NCBI RefSeq assembly: GCF_001981305.1 | Contig: NZ_MSCW01000007.1 | Location: forward strand, 682,001-746,000 | Source of the DNA: Marinobacter lutaoensis | GTDB lineage: Bacteria; Pseudomonadota; Gammaproteobacteria; Pseudomonadales; Oleiphilaceae | Direction of reading: 5' to 3' | DNA: 64,000 nucleotides | In this document: positions 37,035 through 46,746 of the stretch, in pieces | Layout of the letters: each line of letters opens with the position of its first letter | How positions within the stretch are numbered: the stretch's first letter is position 1 | Notes under the pieces: generated by a model | The model's input: only the letters and a program-made list of their open reading frames with translations | Databases searched by the model: none | Told to the model about the DNA's origin: nothing | Position numbers and translations under genes: made by a program

Positions 37035-38423
37035 ATGACCATGACCGATACCAAGATCAACACCCTGGTCTCCCCCGAGGGCAGCCTCGAAATCCTCTCC
37101 AACCATGAAGTCAACCGTCTCAAGGACAAGAGCGAGGGCGGCCTGTACCGGCTGTTCCGGCAATGCGCCCTGGCGGTCCTCAACACCGGCGTCGAAACGG
37201 ACGACTGCAAGGCACTGATGGAGGCCAACGCCGACTTCGACGTGCGCCTGGTGCCGCAGCCCCGGGGCCTGAAGCTGGAACTGATCAACGCCCCCAGCCA
37301 TGCCTTCGTCGATGGCGAGATGCTGCGGGCAATCCGTGAGCACCTGTTCGCGGTCCTGCGGGACATCATCTACACCCACTCCATTCCCCAGACCATCGCC
37401 GGGTTCCGGGGCGACAACCCGGACGACATCACCAACCTGGTGTTCCACATCCTGCGCAACGCCGGCGTGCTGGAGGCGGGCCGCCAGCCGGACCTGGTGG
37501 TGTGCTGGGGCGGTCACTCCATCAGCCACGAGGAATACCAGTACAGCAAGGAAGTGGGCCATCAGCTCGGCCTGCGCGGCCTGAGCATCATCACCGGCTG
37601 CGGACCCGGTGCCATGAAGGGACCGATGAAGGGCGCCACCATCGGCCATGCCAAGCAGCGGGTGAAGAATGGCCGATACATCGGCATCACCGAGCCGGCC
37701 ATCATCGGCGCCGAAGCCCCCAACCCGATCGTCAATGAGCTGGTGATCATGCCCGACATCGAGAAGCGTCTGGAGGCCTTTGTCCGCTGCGGTCACGGCG
37801 TGATCGTGTTCCCGGGCGGCGTCGGCACCGCCGAGGAAATCCTGTACCTGCTGGGCATCCTGCTGCACCCGGACAACAGCGACCTGCCCTTCCCGGTGGT
37901 GTTCACCGGCCAGAAGGAAAACGCCGAATACTTCGAAATGATCGACCGTTTCATCCGCAACGCCCTGGGCGACGAAGCGGCGAGTCGCTACGAGATCATC
38001 ATCGACGATCCGGTGCGCGTCGCCCAGACCATGAAGCGGGGGGTCAAGGAGGTGGAAACCTTCCGCCGGGCCATGCAGGACGCTTACTACTTCAACTGGA
38101 TGCTGAAGATCGACCCGGTGTTCCAGTTCCCGTTCGAGCCCACACACGCCAACATGCGCTCACTGGAACTGCATCGGGACCAGCCGGTGCACATGGTCGC
38201 GGCCAACCTGCGCAAGGCGTTCAGCGGCATTGTCGCCGGCAACGTGAAGGAACAGGGGATTCGCCAGATTCAGGAGAAAGGGCCGTTCGAGATCGCCGGT
38301 GACCCGACGCTGATCCGCCCCCTGGAGGCGATGCTGGAGCAATTCGTGGCCCAGAACCGGATGAAACTGCCGGGCGCCACGGCCTACCAGCCGTGCTATC
38401 GCATCATCAGTGGAGCGGCCTGA
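37035..38423 (+). CDS. ppnN: Nucleotide 5'-monophosphate nucleosidase PpnN
   Basis: A 462-residue member of the LOG family, with the signature PGGVGTAEEILYLLGI at about residue 262 and a preceding GCGPGAMKGPMKGA phosphate loop. PpnN splits purine and pyrimidine nucleoside monophosphates into base and ribose 5-phosphate and is activated by (p)ppGpp in E. coli. Length and the SPEGSLEIL N-terminus match. The start is taken at ATG 37035; 37041 is also possible, while 36978 is too far upstream of the conserved part. The Shine-Dalgarno AGGAG lies 12 bases before 37035. Confidence 0.9.
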   Translation: MTMTDTKINTLVSPEGSLEILSNHEVNRLKDKSEGGLYRLFRQCALAVLNTGVETDDCKALMEANADFDVRLVPQPRGLKLELINAPSHAFVDGEMLRAIREHLFAVLRDIIYTHSIPQTIAGFRGDNPDDITNLVFHILRNAGVLEAGRQPDLVVCWGGHSISHEEYQYSKEVGHQLGLRGLSIITGCGPGAMKGPMKGATIGHAKQRVKNGRYIGITEPAIIGAEAPNPIVNELVIMPDIEKRLEAFVRCGHGVIVFPGGVGTAEEILYLLGILLHPDNSDLPFPVVFTGQKENAEYFEMIDRFIRNALGDEAASRYEIIIDDPVRVAQTMKRGVKEVETFRRAMQDAYYFNWMLKIDPVFQFPFEPTHANMRSLELHRDQPVHMVAANLRKAFSGIVAGNVKEQGIRQIQEKGPFEIAGDPTLIRPLEAMLEQFVAQNRMKLPGATAYQPCYRIISGAA

Positions 38424-38452
38424 AACGGCCGCTCCACCATGGACCGCGCGCT

Positions 38453-38782
38453 TCAGCCCCCAGCCGGCAGGCTGGAGAAGTAGGCGGCGAGGTTGGCGAT
38501 GTCGGTATCGCTCAGGGCCGCAGCCTGGCCCTGCATGATCACCGCCTGGCCACCGGTGCGTTCCTTGTTCTTGTAGGCCTTGAGGGCCATCACCAGGTAT
38601 TGTTCGTTCTGGCCCGCCAGGTTCGGGTAGGTGGGAATCTGGGCCTTGCCATTCTGGCCGTGACAGGCAGCGCACACGGCGGCCTTGGCCTGACCGGCGG
38701 CGGCATCAGCGGCGCTGGCGACCGCCGGCAGAGCGGCAGCGACGGACATCAAACCTGCAACGGCAACGTGTTTCAGTTTCAT
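38453..38782 (-). CDS. Small periplasmic c-type cytochrome (class I)
   Basis: A 109-residue protein with a signal peptide (about 1-24, ending PAVASA) and one haem-attachment motif CAACH. The likely distal Met ligand is in AVIMQGQAA. The length and motif layout resemble cytochrome c553/c4-type single-haem carriers. It moves electrons in the periplasm; the partner is unknown and no redox gene lies next to it. It is convergent with ppnN. Confidence 0.88.
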   Translation of the reverse strand: MKLKHVAVAGLMSVAAALPAVASAADAAAGQAKAAVCAACHGQNGKAQIPTYPNLAGQNEQYLVMALKAYKNKERTGGQAVIMQGQAAALSDTDIANLAAYFSSLPAGG

Positions 38783-38986
38783 AGGGCTTTCCCTCTCATC
38801 TCAATCAGTCTGACTTGCTTATAAGAATCCGTGAGCCACTTATAGCACAGTGACTGCCAGGCTCAAATGCGACAGATCAACCCACCGACTTTCGACATTG
38901 GTCCTCTTTACCGGCACCGGCCATTGGTGGGACAGTACACAGAAGTCCCTTGCCCAGATGACCACAGCGAGCCGGAGGCGCAGCGC

Positions 38987-40096
38987 ATGTCCGTAGAGGT
39001 CCAGGAAATCCCCTGTCGCGAAGGCCACCTTGGCCTGCTCACGCTGAACGCGCCCGACACCCTGAATGCCCTCACCGAACCGATGGTGGAACAGGCCCAG
39101 GCGGCCCTGGACCGCTGGGCGACCGACCGCCGCATCTGCCTGGTGCTGCTGCAGGGGGCCGGCGACCGCGCCTTTTGCGCCGGCGGCAACATCCGCCAGC
39201 TCTATCAGGGCCTGGCCTGCGGTGACACCGACGCCGCCGCCCGCTTTTTCACCCGGGAATACCGGCTCGACTACAGCCTGCACCGCTACCCCAAGCCGGT
39301 GCTGGGCATCGGCCATGGCATCGTCATGGGGGGTGGCCTGGGATTGCTGTCCGCCTGCCGCTACCGGCTGATCACGCCCGATGTCACCCTGGCCATGCCG
39401 GAAATCGCCATCGGCCTGTTTCCGGACGTCGGCGCCAGCTGGTTTCTCAACCGGCTGCCCGGTCGCCTGGGGCTGTTCATGGGCCTGACCGGCGCCCGCC
39501 TGAACGTTTCCGACGCCCTGCGGGTCGGACTGGCCGACCTGGCGTTGCTGCCGGAGGATCGCCCGGCCCTGCTCGACGCCCTGCGGGAGCAGCGTTGGAC
39601 CGGCGACGCGGCGGCCGACGACAACCGTCTGTTCCGGCTGCTGAACCAGATGCACGCCCCGGACTACCGGGCCCTGCCCGACAGCCACCTGGAGCGGCAC
39701 GAACAAGCGATTGCCCGGCTCAGCGCCGGTACCGAACTGCCGGAGATCGTCGAACACCTGCTGGCCTCGGCGCCGGACAGCGACTGGTGGCAGGATTGCA
39801 TCGATACCCTGCGGGCCGGCTGTCCGGTCACCGCCTGGCTGGTCTGGAGCCAGCTGAAGAAGGCCCAGCAGATGTCACTGAAGGCTATTTTCCGGATGGA
39901 ACTGGCCATGGCCCTGACCTGCTGCCGGCGCCCGGACCTGCCGGAAGGCATCCGCGCCCGGCTCATCGACCGGGACCAAACGCCCGTCTGGTCCTATGCT
40001 TCCGTGGCGGAGGTACCGACCGAGGTGGTGGCGGCCCATTTCGTCCCGGAATGGGACGACCAGACCGATCCCATGCGGCTGCAGGACCTGGGCTAG
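38987..40096 (+). CDS. Enoyl-CoA hydratase/isomerase-family protein, HIBCH-like
   Basis: A 369-residue crotonase-fold protein. AFCAGGNIRQLYQG and MGGGLGLLSACRYRL form the oxyanion hole; MPEIAIGLFPDVGASWFLNRL matches 3-hydroxyisobutyryl-CoA hydrolase (valine breakdown). The length fits that subgroup rather than short enoyl-CoA hydratases. The ATG at 38987 has GGAGG upstream; the frame extends to 38867 but without homology. The substrate is inferred from family alone. Confidence 0.85.
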   Translation: MSVEVQEIPCREGHLGLLTLNAPDTLNALTEPMVEQAQAALDRWATDRRICLVLLQGAGDRAFCAGGNIRQLYQGLACGDTDAAARFFTREYRLDYSLHRYPKPVLGIGHGIVMGGGLGLLSACRYRLITPDVTLAMPEIAIGLFPDVGASWFLNRLPGRLGLFMGLTGARLNVSDALRVGLADLALLPEDRPALLDALREQRWTGDAAADDNRLFRLLNQMHAPDYRALPDSHLERHEQAIARLSAGTELPEIVEHLLASAPDSDWWQDCIDTLRAGCPVTAWLVWSQLKKAQQMSLKAIFRMELAMALTCCRRPDLPEGIRARLIDRDQTPVWSYASVAEVPTEVVAAHFVPEWDDQTDPMRLQDLG

Positions 40097-40785
40097 TCCC
40101 GGGCGCCGGCCTGGATCAACAACATGTCCAGATCCGGATAGCCGAGGGCGCGGGCCCGTTGCAGGGCGGTGCCGCCGTCCGCCGCCCGAAAGTGAACGTC
40201 GGCGCCGGCGGCCAGCAGCATTTCCGCCATCAGCAAGTCCCCCTGGCCGACGATTTTCATCAGCAGGGATTCGCCGCCCGGCTGCACGTTGACGTTGGCC
40301 CCCGCCGACACCAGCGTTTTCACCACCGATACCTGCCCCTGCTCCGCCGCCCGTACCACCGGCGTATACCCGGCCCGGTCCCGGGCGTTGACATCCGCCC
40401 CGGCCGACAACAGCAGCTGTACCAGGCGCAGGCGTCCCGCCGCCGACGCGGCCATCAGGGGCGTTTCGCCATTGGCCGAGGCCAGGTCCGGGTCCGCTCC
40501 CTGCGTCAGCAGATACCAGGCCACCCGGTCCCGTCCGGCCCGGACAGCGGCCATCAGCGGCGTCCCCCGTTCCGTCAGGGCGTTCAGAGGGTGGCCGGAC
40601 TCGGCCAGGCCACGCACCCGTTCCAGATCGCCGGAGGCGGCGGCCGCCATCAGCGGCGTGCCGGCTTCGGTGGCGGTGGTGCGGGCCAGATTACTGGGCG
40701 TCCGGGCGGCGACACAGGCGGACAACAGGACAAGCAGTGAAACAACAACAAACGGTGAACGGGCAGCGCCGTATCCCTGGGCCAT
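40093..40785 (-). CDS. Ankyrin-repeat lipoprotein
   Basis: A 230-residue protein with a signal peptide ending in the lipobox LLSAC (Cys about 24), so it is likely anchored to a membrane from the periplasm. Four to five ankyrin repeats follow (GTPLMAAAASGDLERVRGL, ETPLMAASAAGRLRLVQLL, YTPVVRAAEQGQVSVVKTL, and two more). Ankyrin repeats mediate protein contacts; the partner is not known. The stop overlaps that of the convergent hydratase by 4 bases. Confidence 0.85.
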   Translation of the reverse strand: MAQGYGAARSPFVVVSLLVLLSACVAARTPSNLARTTATEAGTPLMAAAASGDLERVRGLAESGHPLNALTERGTPLMAAVRAGRDRVAWYLLTQGADPDLASANGETPLMAASAAGRLRLVQLLLSAGADVNARDRAGYTPVVRAAEQGQVSVVKTLVSAGANVNVQPGGESLLMKIVGQGDLLMAEMLLAAGADVHFRAADGGTALQRARALGYPDLDMLLIQAGARD

Positions 40786-40876
40786 GATCGGGTCTCTGAG
40801 TCTGGTTATTCTTGAAATCGGGTGCGTGCTCGGGGCCTATTCTGGGCGGCGACCGGCCGGAATTAAATCGAGCCGG

Positions 40877-43012
40877 TCACAACTCCGGCGCCTGCGCCAG
40901 CAGGGCGCGGACCACCGACCGCAGCCGCGCCTCGCCCTGGCGCTGGCCCAGGCACAGCCCGTCCTGCCGCAGCGCCTGCCAGTCCCGCCCCCGGAGCACC
41001 GCCGCCACCCACAATGGCAGTTCACCCTGGTCCCGGACTCGGGCCAGTACCCCAGGGCACCGGGACAGCGCCCGCAGCACCGGCCAGCACAGATCGTAGC
41101 CCCGGTGGCCATGGGCAAAGCCCTGCAAATCCCGCTGATCGAGTGGCTCCAGCTGGCCGTCCGCCGGCAGATCCTCAAGCACGGAGACCAGCAGCTCCGG
41201 CGCCATCGCCTGCCAGTGCCGCAGCAGCAGATCCGGCCAGTGCCGGACCAGACGCTGGCGCAGTGTGGCCACCAGCGACTGGCCGGGGGCGTTCAGCCCC
41301 GTCGCCATCTGCAGGGGGTACTCGCCGCTGGTGGCTTCCCGCTGCACGCCGATCCTCACCACGGCTAGGCCGCAGGACTGCCAGAAACGCAGCAGTTCGG
41401 GCGTGGCCCCGAAACTGGTACCCAGCACCGCCAACCCTGCCCGGGCGCTCCAGTCCCGGGCCGCCCGCACCAGCCGCTGACCGATGCCCTGGCGGCGAGC
41501 CCCGGCCGCCACCGCGATCCGCACCACCCGCAGCATCCGCCCGCGGGCCGCCTCCGCCAGGCCGCCATGGCAGGCCAGCGACTGCGCCAGCAGGTGCCCC
41601 CGCAGCCGCCGCCGGCCCTGTGCCACCGCCTCGGCCAGCGGCGCCGGCAAGCCGCCTTCCCGTGCCGCCCAGAGCAGGCCGACAATCCGGCCCTGGACGC
41701 GGGCGCACCAGGTCTGCGCCGCCGGATCGTCCAGCCACTGGCGCAGATCCGCCGGCGTGGTGCGGTAGTGAGCGTCCACCAGCAAGCCGAAGGCCTCCGC
41801 CAGCTCCGCCTCCGGTGCCCCGGCCGGCGACCAGGGTTCCACGGTCACCCCACCCTCCGAACCGGCCGGTCCGGTCGCCTCCGAACCGCTGGCCGACAGC
41901 AGGAACAACCGGTCGATCAGCGGTTCCAGGGGGTCGGAGCCGGCCCAGCGCACCGGCTGGCTCAGGCTCAGCGCCTGCCAATGCGGCGTCTCCGTCTCCA
42001 GCGTCGCCCGGAAGCGGATCGCAAAGCCCCGGCCCGAGCCCTCGTATCCGTGCACGGTGGAGCAGAAGGCGACCCGGGGCCAGCCCAGCAGCAGCGCCCG
42101 CAGGCGGTCCGGGGGAATCGCCGCGGCTTCGTCCACCAGCAGCACTTCCGCCGGCGGCCGTAGGGCCAGCAGTTCCGGCACCGGCTGGTAGCGGATTTCC
42201 GCACCGGCGGCGGTGACCAGCCGGTCCGGCCCGACCTCGGCCAAGTCCCCGGTCAGCGCCGTCTCGGCGTGTCGCATCAGAGTGGCAATACTGTCCGGCG
42301 ACGGTCCGGTGACCAGGATCCGCGAGCGGCCCCGCCGAAGCAGTTGTGCCGCCGCCAGGCCCAGAGCGGCGGACTTGCCCCGGCCCCGGTCCGCGGTCAC
42401 CACCACCGGCCGGCGGCGGCGACCGAGACCGAAGCGGACCAGCGCTGTCACCAGCCGTGCCTGATCCTCGGTAGCGGCGACCCGAAACGGTGTCTCCGGC
42501 TCCGCCAGCACCGGCAGCGCCAGGGGCACCCGGGTGGGGCAGACCACCCGGATCAGCGAGTCGGAGGCCCGGAGCAGCGCAGCCATGCGGGCGGCGAACG
42601 GGTGCCGGTCGGCCCCGTCCAGGCCGGTCCGCGCGTAATCGGGGTCGTCGAAGGTCGGCCACTGGGCCAGCGGCGGCATCAGCCAGAACAACAGGCCACC
42701 GGCACGCAGGGTGCCGGCCAGCGCGGCCAGCGCATCCGGCGGATTGCCGTGCCAACCGTCCCAGACCAACAGGTCCAGCTCCCGGCCCAGCCAGTCCCGG
42801 GCCCGCGCCGGCGCCACCGGCATCAACGCCGGGTGGGGCCGGTCGTTCGCCGGCCCGGTCCACAGACCCGCCCCCCACAACGGTGTCGGCAGCTGCCGCC
42901 GTAACCACGCCAGCGCCTCCGGCCTCGGGCCCTCCACCAGCACCAGCCGGCGCTCCCCACGCCGCGCCAGCCGTTGCGCGAACGCGGACCAGTCGGTTGT
43001 GTCCGTTGTCAT
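40877..43012 (-). CDS. tmcA: tRNA(Met) cytidine acetyltransferase TmcA
   Basis: A 711-residue protein: an N-terminal TmcA domain, a RecD-like helicase module (Walker A TADRGRGKSAALG, Walker B VLLVDEAAAIP), and a GNAT acetyltransferase domain (RVVRIAVAAGARRQGIGQRLV) before the C-terminal tRNA-binding part. It makes N4-acetylcytidine at the wobble position of elongator tRNA-Met, using ATP and acetyl-CoA. The ATG at 43012 follows GGGAG. The same frame stays open to 45523, but that part is antisense to the helicase and is not the gene. It is divergent from that helicase by 54 bases. Confidence 0.93.
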   Translation of the reverse strand: MTTDTTDWSAFAQRLARRGERRLVLVEGPRPEALAWLRRQLPTPLWGAGLWTGPANDRPHPALMPVAPARARDWLGRELDLLVWDGWHGNPPDALAALAGTLRAGGLLFWLMPPLAQWPTFDDPDYARTGLDGADRHPFAARMAALLRASDSLIRVVCPTRVPLALPVLAEPETPFRVAATEDQARLVTALVRFGLGRRRRPVVVTADRGRGKSAALGLAAAQLLRRGRSRILVTGPSPDSIATLMRHAETALTGDLAEVGPDRLVTAAGAEIRYQPVPELLALRPPAEVLLVDEAAAIPPDRLRALLLGWPRVAFCSTVHGYEGSGRGFAIRFRATLETETPHWQALSLSQPVRWAGSDPLEPLIDRLFLLSASGSEATGPAGSEGGVTVEPWSPAGAPEAELAEAFGLLVDAHYRTTPADLRQWLDDPAAQTWCARVQGRIVGLLWAAREGGLPAPLAEAVAQGRRRLRGHLLAQSLACHGGLAEAARGRMLRVVRIAVAAGARRQGIGQRLVRAARDWSARAGLAVLGTSFGATPELLRFWQSCGLAVVRIGVQREATSGEYPLQMATGLNAPGQSLVATLRQRLVRHWPDLLLRHWQAMAPELLVSVLEDLPADGQLEPLDQRDLQGFAHGHRGYDLCWPVLRALSRCPGVLARVRDQGELPLWVAAVLRGRDWQALRQDGLCLGQRQGEARLRSVVRALLAQAPEL

Positions 43013-43066
43013 CGACTCCCTCCCGGCCCGGTATCCGCCCCGGCCGTTGCCCAGTACAATAGCGCC

Positions 43067-45340
43067 ATGCCAAGCCACAGCCCATCCGCCCCATCCACGC
43101 CCCTGCCGGATTTTCTGACCGACGAGCAGCGGGCGATCATCACCGCCGGCTACGAGCACGCCGTGATCACGGCGGTGGCCGGCAGCGGCAAGACCTCCAC
43201 CCTGGCGTGGCGCATCCGCTATCTGCTGGAGCAGGGACACGACCCCAACCGGATGCTGGTGCTGATGTTCAACCGCAGCGCCCGCGCCGATTTCCAGCGC
43301 AAGCTGGGGCAGGTCTGCGGCCAAACCGGGCTGGCCCTGCCGGAAATCCGCACCTACCACGCCATGGGCCTGCGATTGTACCGGCGCTTCGTGCGCGAGG
43401 GATACCTGCCGGGATTTTCCGAGCAGATCCTCACCGAGCAGGAGATCCACTATCAGGTCTGGCAGCTCACCCGTCGGCTGGCGCCGGAGGAACTCGCGGA
43501 CGACATCCGCCGCAACAAGAAGGAGTACGTGGAAACCGCCAGCGGCTTCATCGACTTGGTGAAAACCACACTGTCGCCGGCAGAGGTGGTGTTCGAGTCC
43601 CTCGGCTACGCCGACCGCCACCGCTACCTGATCGACCTGTTCCACAGCTTCGAACAGTGGCGCAAGGGCGAAAGCCGGATCAGCTACGCCGACATGCTGT
43701 ATGAACCGGTGATGGCGATCCACCAGAACCCGCCGCTGCAGCGGCGGGTGGGCAACAAGATGGACCTGATTCTGGTGGACGAGTATCAGGACACCAACGA
43801 GATCCAGCACCTGTTGCTGCGCTACGTCGCCGGCGACCGGGCCCGGGTCACGGTGGTCGGCGATCCGGACCAGACCATCTACGAATTCCGGGGCGCCCGG
43901 CCGGAGTTCATCCTCCGGCGCTTCAGCGAGGAGTTCGGCAACCCCCTGGAGCAGACCCTCAGCTACACCTTCCGTTACGGCCACCGAGTGGCGCTGCTGG
44001 CCAACCACCTGATCAGCCACAACCGGGGCCGCAAAGACGTGATGTGCCACGCGCACCCGTCCACCCCCGCAACCTCGGTGCAGCTGCACCGTTCGGAAAC
44101 CGACGCCGGGCCGGTTCTGAAGATTCTGCGCACCCTGTCGCCGGAGGCGCTGGCCGACACCGCCATTCTGTTCCGGGTCTGGAGCCAGAGCGTTGCCATT
44201 GAGCTGAAACTGCTGGCGCGCCAGATTCCGTACCGGATCGATGCCGGCAAGGGCGCCCTGTTCAGCCGGGAAGTCGAGGCCATCATCGCGCTGTTGACGG
44301 TCGTCAGCGGCCGGCTCGCGGCGCGGCCGGAACTGGACCGGCGGGCCCTCGCCCGTCAGCTGCTGCGTTTTCCCCACGTCGGCCTCAGGGAACCGGAGCT
44401 GGACAGCCTGGCTCAGTTTCTGGCCGGCTTCACCGACGGCTGGCATGAACGGCTCCTGGCCATGGACTTCAGCGCGCTGTCCGCACCGGCCGCCCGCAAA
44501 CTGCGCGCACTGGGCGACGCCCTGGCGCAACTGCGGGGTTTCCGGGGCCCGGCCGCGACCCTCCTGCGCCGTTACGCCGAGGCCACCGAGCTGTTCGAGG
44601 GTCTCCGTTCGCTGGCGCTGACCCACGAGAGCGCCGACGAGCGCATCGACACCGTCGAGGGCATCCTGAACTACCTCAAGGGCCTGGACGTGAACGGTGA
44701 GGATGCCCTGGAGCACCTGCTGGCCCTGAAGCGACAGGCCAGCGAACGCGCCGACCAGGGCGTCCTGCTGTCCACCATCCACCGCACCAAGGGCCTGGAG
44801 TGGGACACCGTGATTCTGCCCGGCCTGCAGGAAAAATACCTGCCCTACACGCCGCGTCCCCAGGACGACGCCCAGGCCTTTCTGGAAAGCGAGCGACGGC
44901 TGCTGTACGTGGCCATGACTCGGGCCCGCCACGCCCTGCACCTGATCACCCGTCCGGCCAGCCAGCGCCCGCATCTGGAGGGCGACCAGGGGCCCAGCCG
45001 GTTCCTGACCGAATGCTGTGTCGAGCTGTCCCTGGAACTGGGCGATCGGCTCCACCGGTCGCCCGGTGAACGTCCGTCCCGGCTGCACCTGGAGGCGCCG
45101 CTGACCGCCGTCGGCCAGCGCTACGCGGAGCGCGAGGGTGTCGAGGTGGCGGGCGCGCCGCAGCCGGCGGTCGACGCCAGCGCGCCGGTCTGGCACCACC
45201 CCCGCGTCAGCCATGCCATCTTCGGCCCCGGCACGGTGCTGGCCGAGGACGAGCGCTCGTTCGAGGTGCGTTTCGACCGGGGCGACACCCTCAACTTCAG
45301 CAAGAAAAGCGCCCACCTGTACTTCACCGCCCTGCCCTGA
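43067..45340 (+). CDS. UvrD/Rep-family ATP-dependent helicase (second copy)
   Basis: A 757-residue superfamily 1 helicase, distinct from the UvrD at 30498. Walker A is VAGSGKTSTLAWRI, motif II is LVDEYQDTNEIQ and motif III is GDPDQTIYEFRGA. The C-terminal 60 residues carry a small beta-rich domain (HAIFGPGTVLAEDERSFEVRF), as in the UvrD tail. The ATG at 43067 is only 7 bases after a TACAAT -10-like box (43055-43060), which would make the transcript almost leaderless. Its cellular role is probably DNA repair; the family cannot be narrowed further by eye. Confidence 0.87.
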   Translation: MPSHSPSAPSTPLPDFLTDEQRAIITAGYEHAVITAVAGSGKTSTLAWRIRYLLEQGHDPNRMLVLMFNRSARADFQRKLGQVCGQTGLALPEIRTYHAMGLRLYRRFVREGYLPGFSEQILTEQEIHYQVWQLTRRLAPEELADDIRRNKKEYVETASGFIDLVKTTLSPAEVVFESLGYADRHRYLIDLFHSFEQWRKGESRISYADMLYEPVMAIHQNPPLQRRVGNKMDLILVDEYQDTNEIQHLLLRYVAGDRARVTVVGDPDQTIYEFRGARPEFILRRFSEEFGNPLEQTLSYTFRYGHRVALLANHLISHNRGRKDVMCHAHPSTPATSVQLHRSETDAGPVLKILRTLSPEALADTAILFRVWSQSVAIELKLLARQIPYRIDAGKGALFSREVEAIIALLTVVSGRLAARPELDRRALARQLLRFPHVGLREPELDSLAQFLAGFTDGWHERLLAMDFSALSAPAARKLRALGDALAQLRGFRGPAATLLRRYAEATELFEGLRSLALTHESADERIDTVEGILNYLKGLDVNGEDALEHLLALKRQASERADQGVLLSTIHRTKGLEWDTVILPGLQEKYLPYTPRPQDDAQAFLESERRLLYVAMTRARHALHLITRPASQRPHLEGDQGPSRFLTECCVELSLELGDRLHRSPGERPSRLHLEAPLTAVGQRYAEREGVEVAGAPQPAVDASAPVWHHPRVSHAIFGPGTVLAEDERSFEVRFDRGDTLNFSKKSAHLYFTALP

Positions 45341-45382
45341 CCGATTCCGGTCACCGGCGGCCAAGAGTGTGACAATGACGTA

Positions 45383-45404
45383 ACAAAGCCCCGGCGGCCT
45401 TTGT
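45383..45404 (+). terminator. Terminator of the second helicase gene
   Basis: ACAAAG-CC pairs with GG-C-CTTTGT in a stem with one bulge, followed by GTTTT. It lies 43 bases downstream of the helicase stop and upstream of the OmpA-family gene. Confidence 0.5.
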
Positions 45405-45488
45405 GTTTTGCCCCCGGCTGCCTTAGATTCCCAGTAGACACGCTTTCCGTCGGTATCGACACAACACCCCAGGAACAGGAGGTTCGGC

Positions 45489-46697
45489 ATGAACATCATG
45501 CGCCCCGTGGCGATGGCCGCCATCGCCTCGACCCTGGCCGGCCCGGCGCTGGCCGACCGTCAGGAAACCCTGTACATCAACCCCTTCGCCGCGTTCCAGC
45601 TGTTCGATGACGCCCGGGACCTGAGCGAGACCGGCACCTTCGGCGTGGGCGTCGAGTACCGGTTCATGCCGCGCTGGGCGCTGGAGGCCCTGTATTCCCG
45701 GGCCAGCGCCGACCGCAAATACGTGCCCGGCTCCTCCGACTTCGACGAAATCCGGCTCGACGGCACCTACTACTTCGCCGACCCGGACCAAGCCTGGAAC
45801 CCGTACCTCTCGTTCGGGGCTGGCCACGCCAACTTCGGGGTCGACGATCCGGCGCCGAAGACCGCCGGCACCAGCCACGATGAAACCCGCGTCAACGTCG
45901 GCACCGGGGTGCGCTACAACATCTCCGACACGGTCTCCCTGCGCGGGGATCTGCGGGAATTCCACGGTGTCGATGAAAGCACCTTTGACACCCAGGTGTC
46001 GCTCGGCATCAGCGTTGCCTTCGCCCGTACCCTGGCCAGCGCCGCGCCGGCGCCCCGGCCGGTACCGGACAGCGACGGGGACGGTGTCAACGACAACCGG
46101 GACCAATGCCCGGGTACCCGTGCCGGGGCCACCGTGGACGCCACCGGCTGTGAACCGGACGCCGACGGCGACGGTGTCGCCGACGCCCGCGATGCCTGCC
46201 CGAACACGCCCCGGGGCGCCCGGGTGGACAGTCGGGGCTGCGAGCTGGACAGCGACGGTGATGGCGTGGTCGACAGCCAGGACCTGTGCCCGGACACCCA
46301 GGTGGGCGCCAAGGTGGACGACAGCGGCTGCGAGGGCGTGACCCAGACCATCCAGACCTTCGAGATCCGGGTCCAGTTCCCCACCAACAGTTCGGTGATC
46401 CGTGACGAATTTGATGCCGAGATCCGCCGGGTCGCCGACTTCCTGAAGGCCAATCCAAGCACCTTCGTGGAGATCGCCGGCCACACCGACAACCGGGGCG
46501 AGGCCCGCTACAACCAGTTCCTCTCCCAGCGGCGGGCCGAAGCCGTGGCCAACCGGCTGACCCAGGTGCTCGGCGTCAACCCCGACCGGGTCCGTGCCAC
46601 CGGCTACGGCGAGGAACAGCCGATTGCCACCAACGACACCGCCGAAGGCCGTGCCGCCAACCGTCGGGTCGAGGCCCGCATCCAGGTCCGCCGTTGA
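45489..46697 (+). CDS. OmpA-family outer-membrane protein with calcium-type repeats
   Basis: A 402-residue protein: a signal peptide (about 1-20), an N-terminal beta-barrel region (about 25-180), three thrombospondin type-3-like D-rich repeats (DSDGDGVNDNRDQCPGT, DADGDGVADARDACPNT, DSDGDGVVDSQDLCPDT), and a C-terminal OmpA peptidoglycan-binding domain (about 285-400; EIAGHTDNRGEARYN). It anchors the outer membrane to the cell wall; the repeats probably bind calcium. AGGAGG precedes the ATG. Confidence 0.93.
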   Translation: MNIMRPVAMAAIASTLAGPALADRQETLYINPFAAFQLFDDARDLSETGTFGVGVEYRFMPRWALEALYSRASADRKYVPGSSDFDEIRLDGTYYFADPDQAWNPYLSFGAGHANFGVDDPAPKTAGTSHDETRVNVGTGVRYNISDTVSLRGDLREFHGVDESTFDTQVSLGISVAFARTLASAAPAPRPVPDSDGDGVNDNRDQCPGTRAGATVDATGCEPDADGDGVADARDACPNTPRGARVDSRGCELDSDGDGVVDSQDLCPDTQVGAKVDDSGCEGVTQTIQTFEIRVQFPTNSSVIRDEFDAEIRRVADFLKANPSTFVEIAGHTDNRGEARYNQFLSQRRAEAVANRLTQVLGVNPDRVRATGYGEEQPIATNDTAEGRAANRRVEARIQVRR

Positions 46698-46716
46698 CAT
46701 TCGGCCGCACCCACCA

Positions 46717-46740
46717 GAAAGGCGCCCCAGGGCGCCTTTC
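46717..46740. terminator. Terminator between the OmpA-family gene and the methyltransferase
   Basis: GAAAGGCGCC and GGCGCCTTTC form a perfect 10-bp stem with the loop CCAG. It lies 20 bases after the ompA-like stop and 6 bases after the convergent methyltransferase stop, so it probably serves both genes. Confidence 0.75.
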
Positions 46741-46746
46741 GTCGTT

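Noticed and set aside
37035..38423. A lysine-decarboxylase reading of the LOG motif in ppnN
   Set aside because: PGGVGTAEE was once annotated as lysine decarboxylase in this family, but the full length and N-terminus fit PpnN nucleosidase.
40877..45523. A 1,548-codon open frame on the minus strand
   Set aside because: Only the part from 43012 to 40877 is TmcA; the rest is the antisense of the helicase gene and reads as low-information GC-rich sequence.
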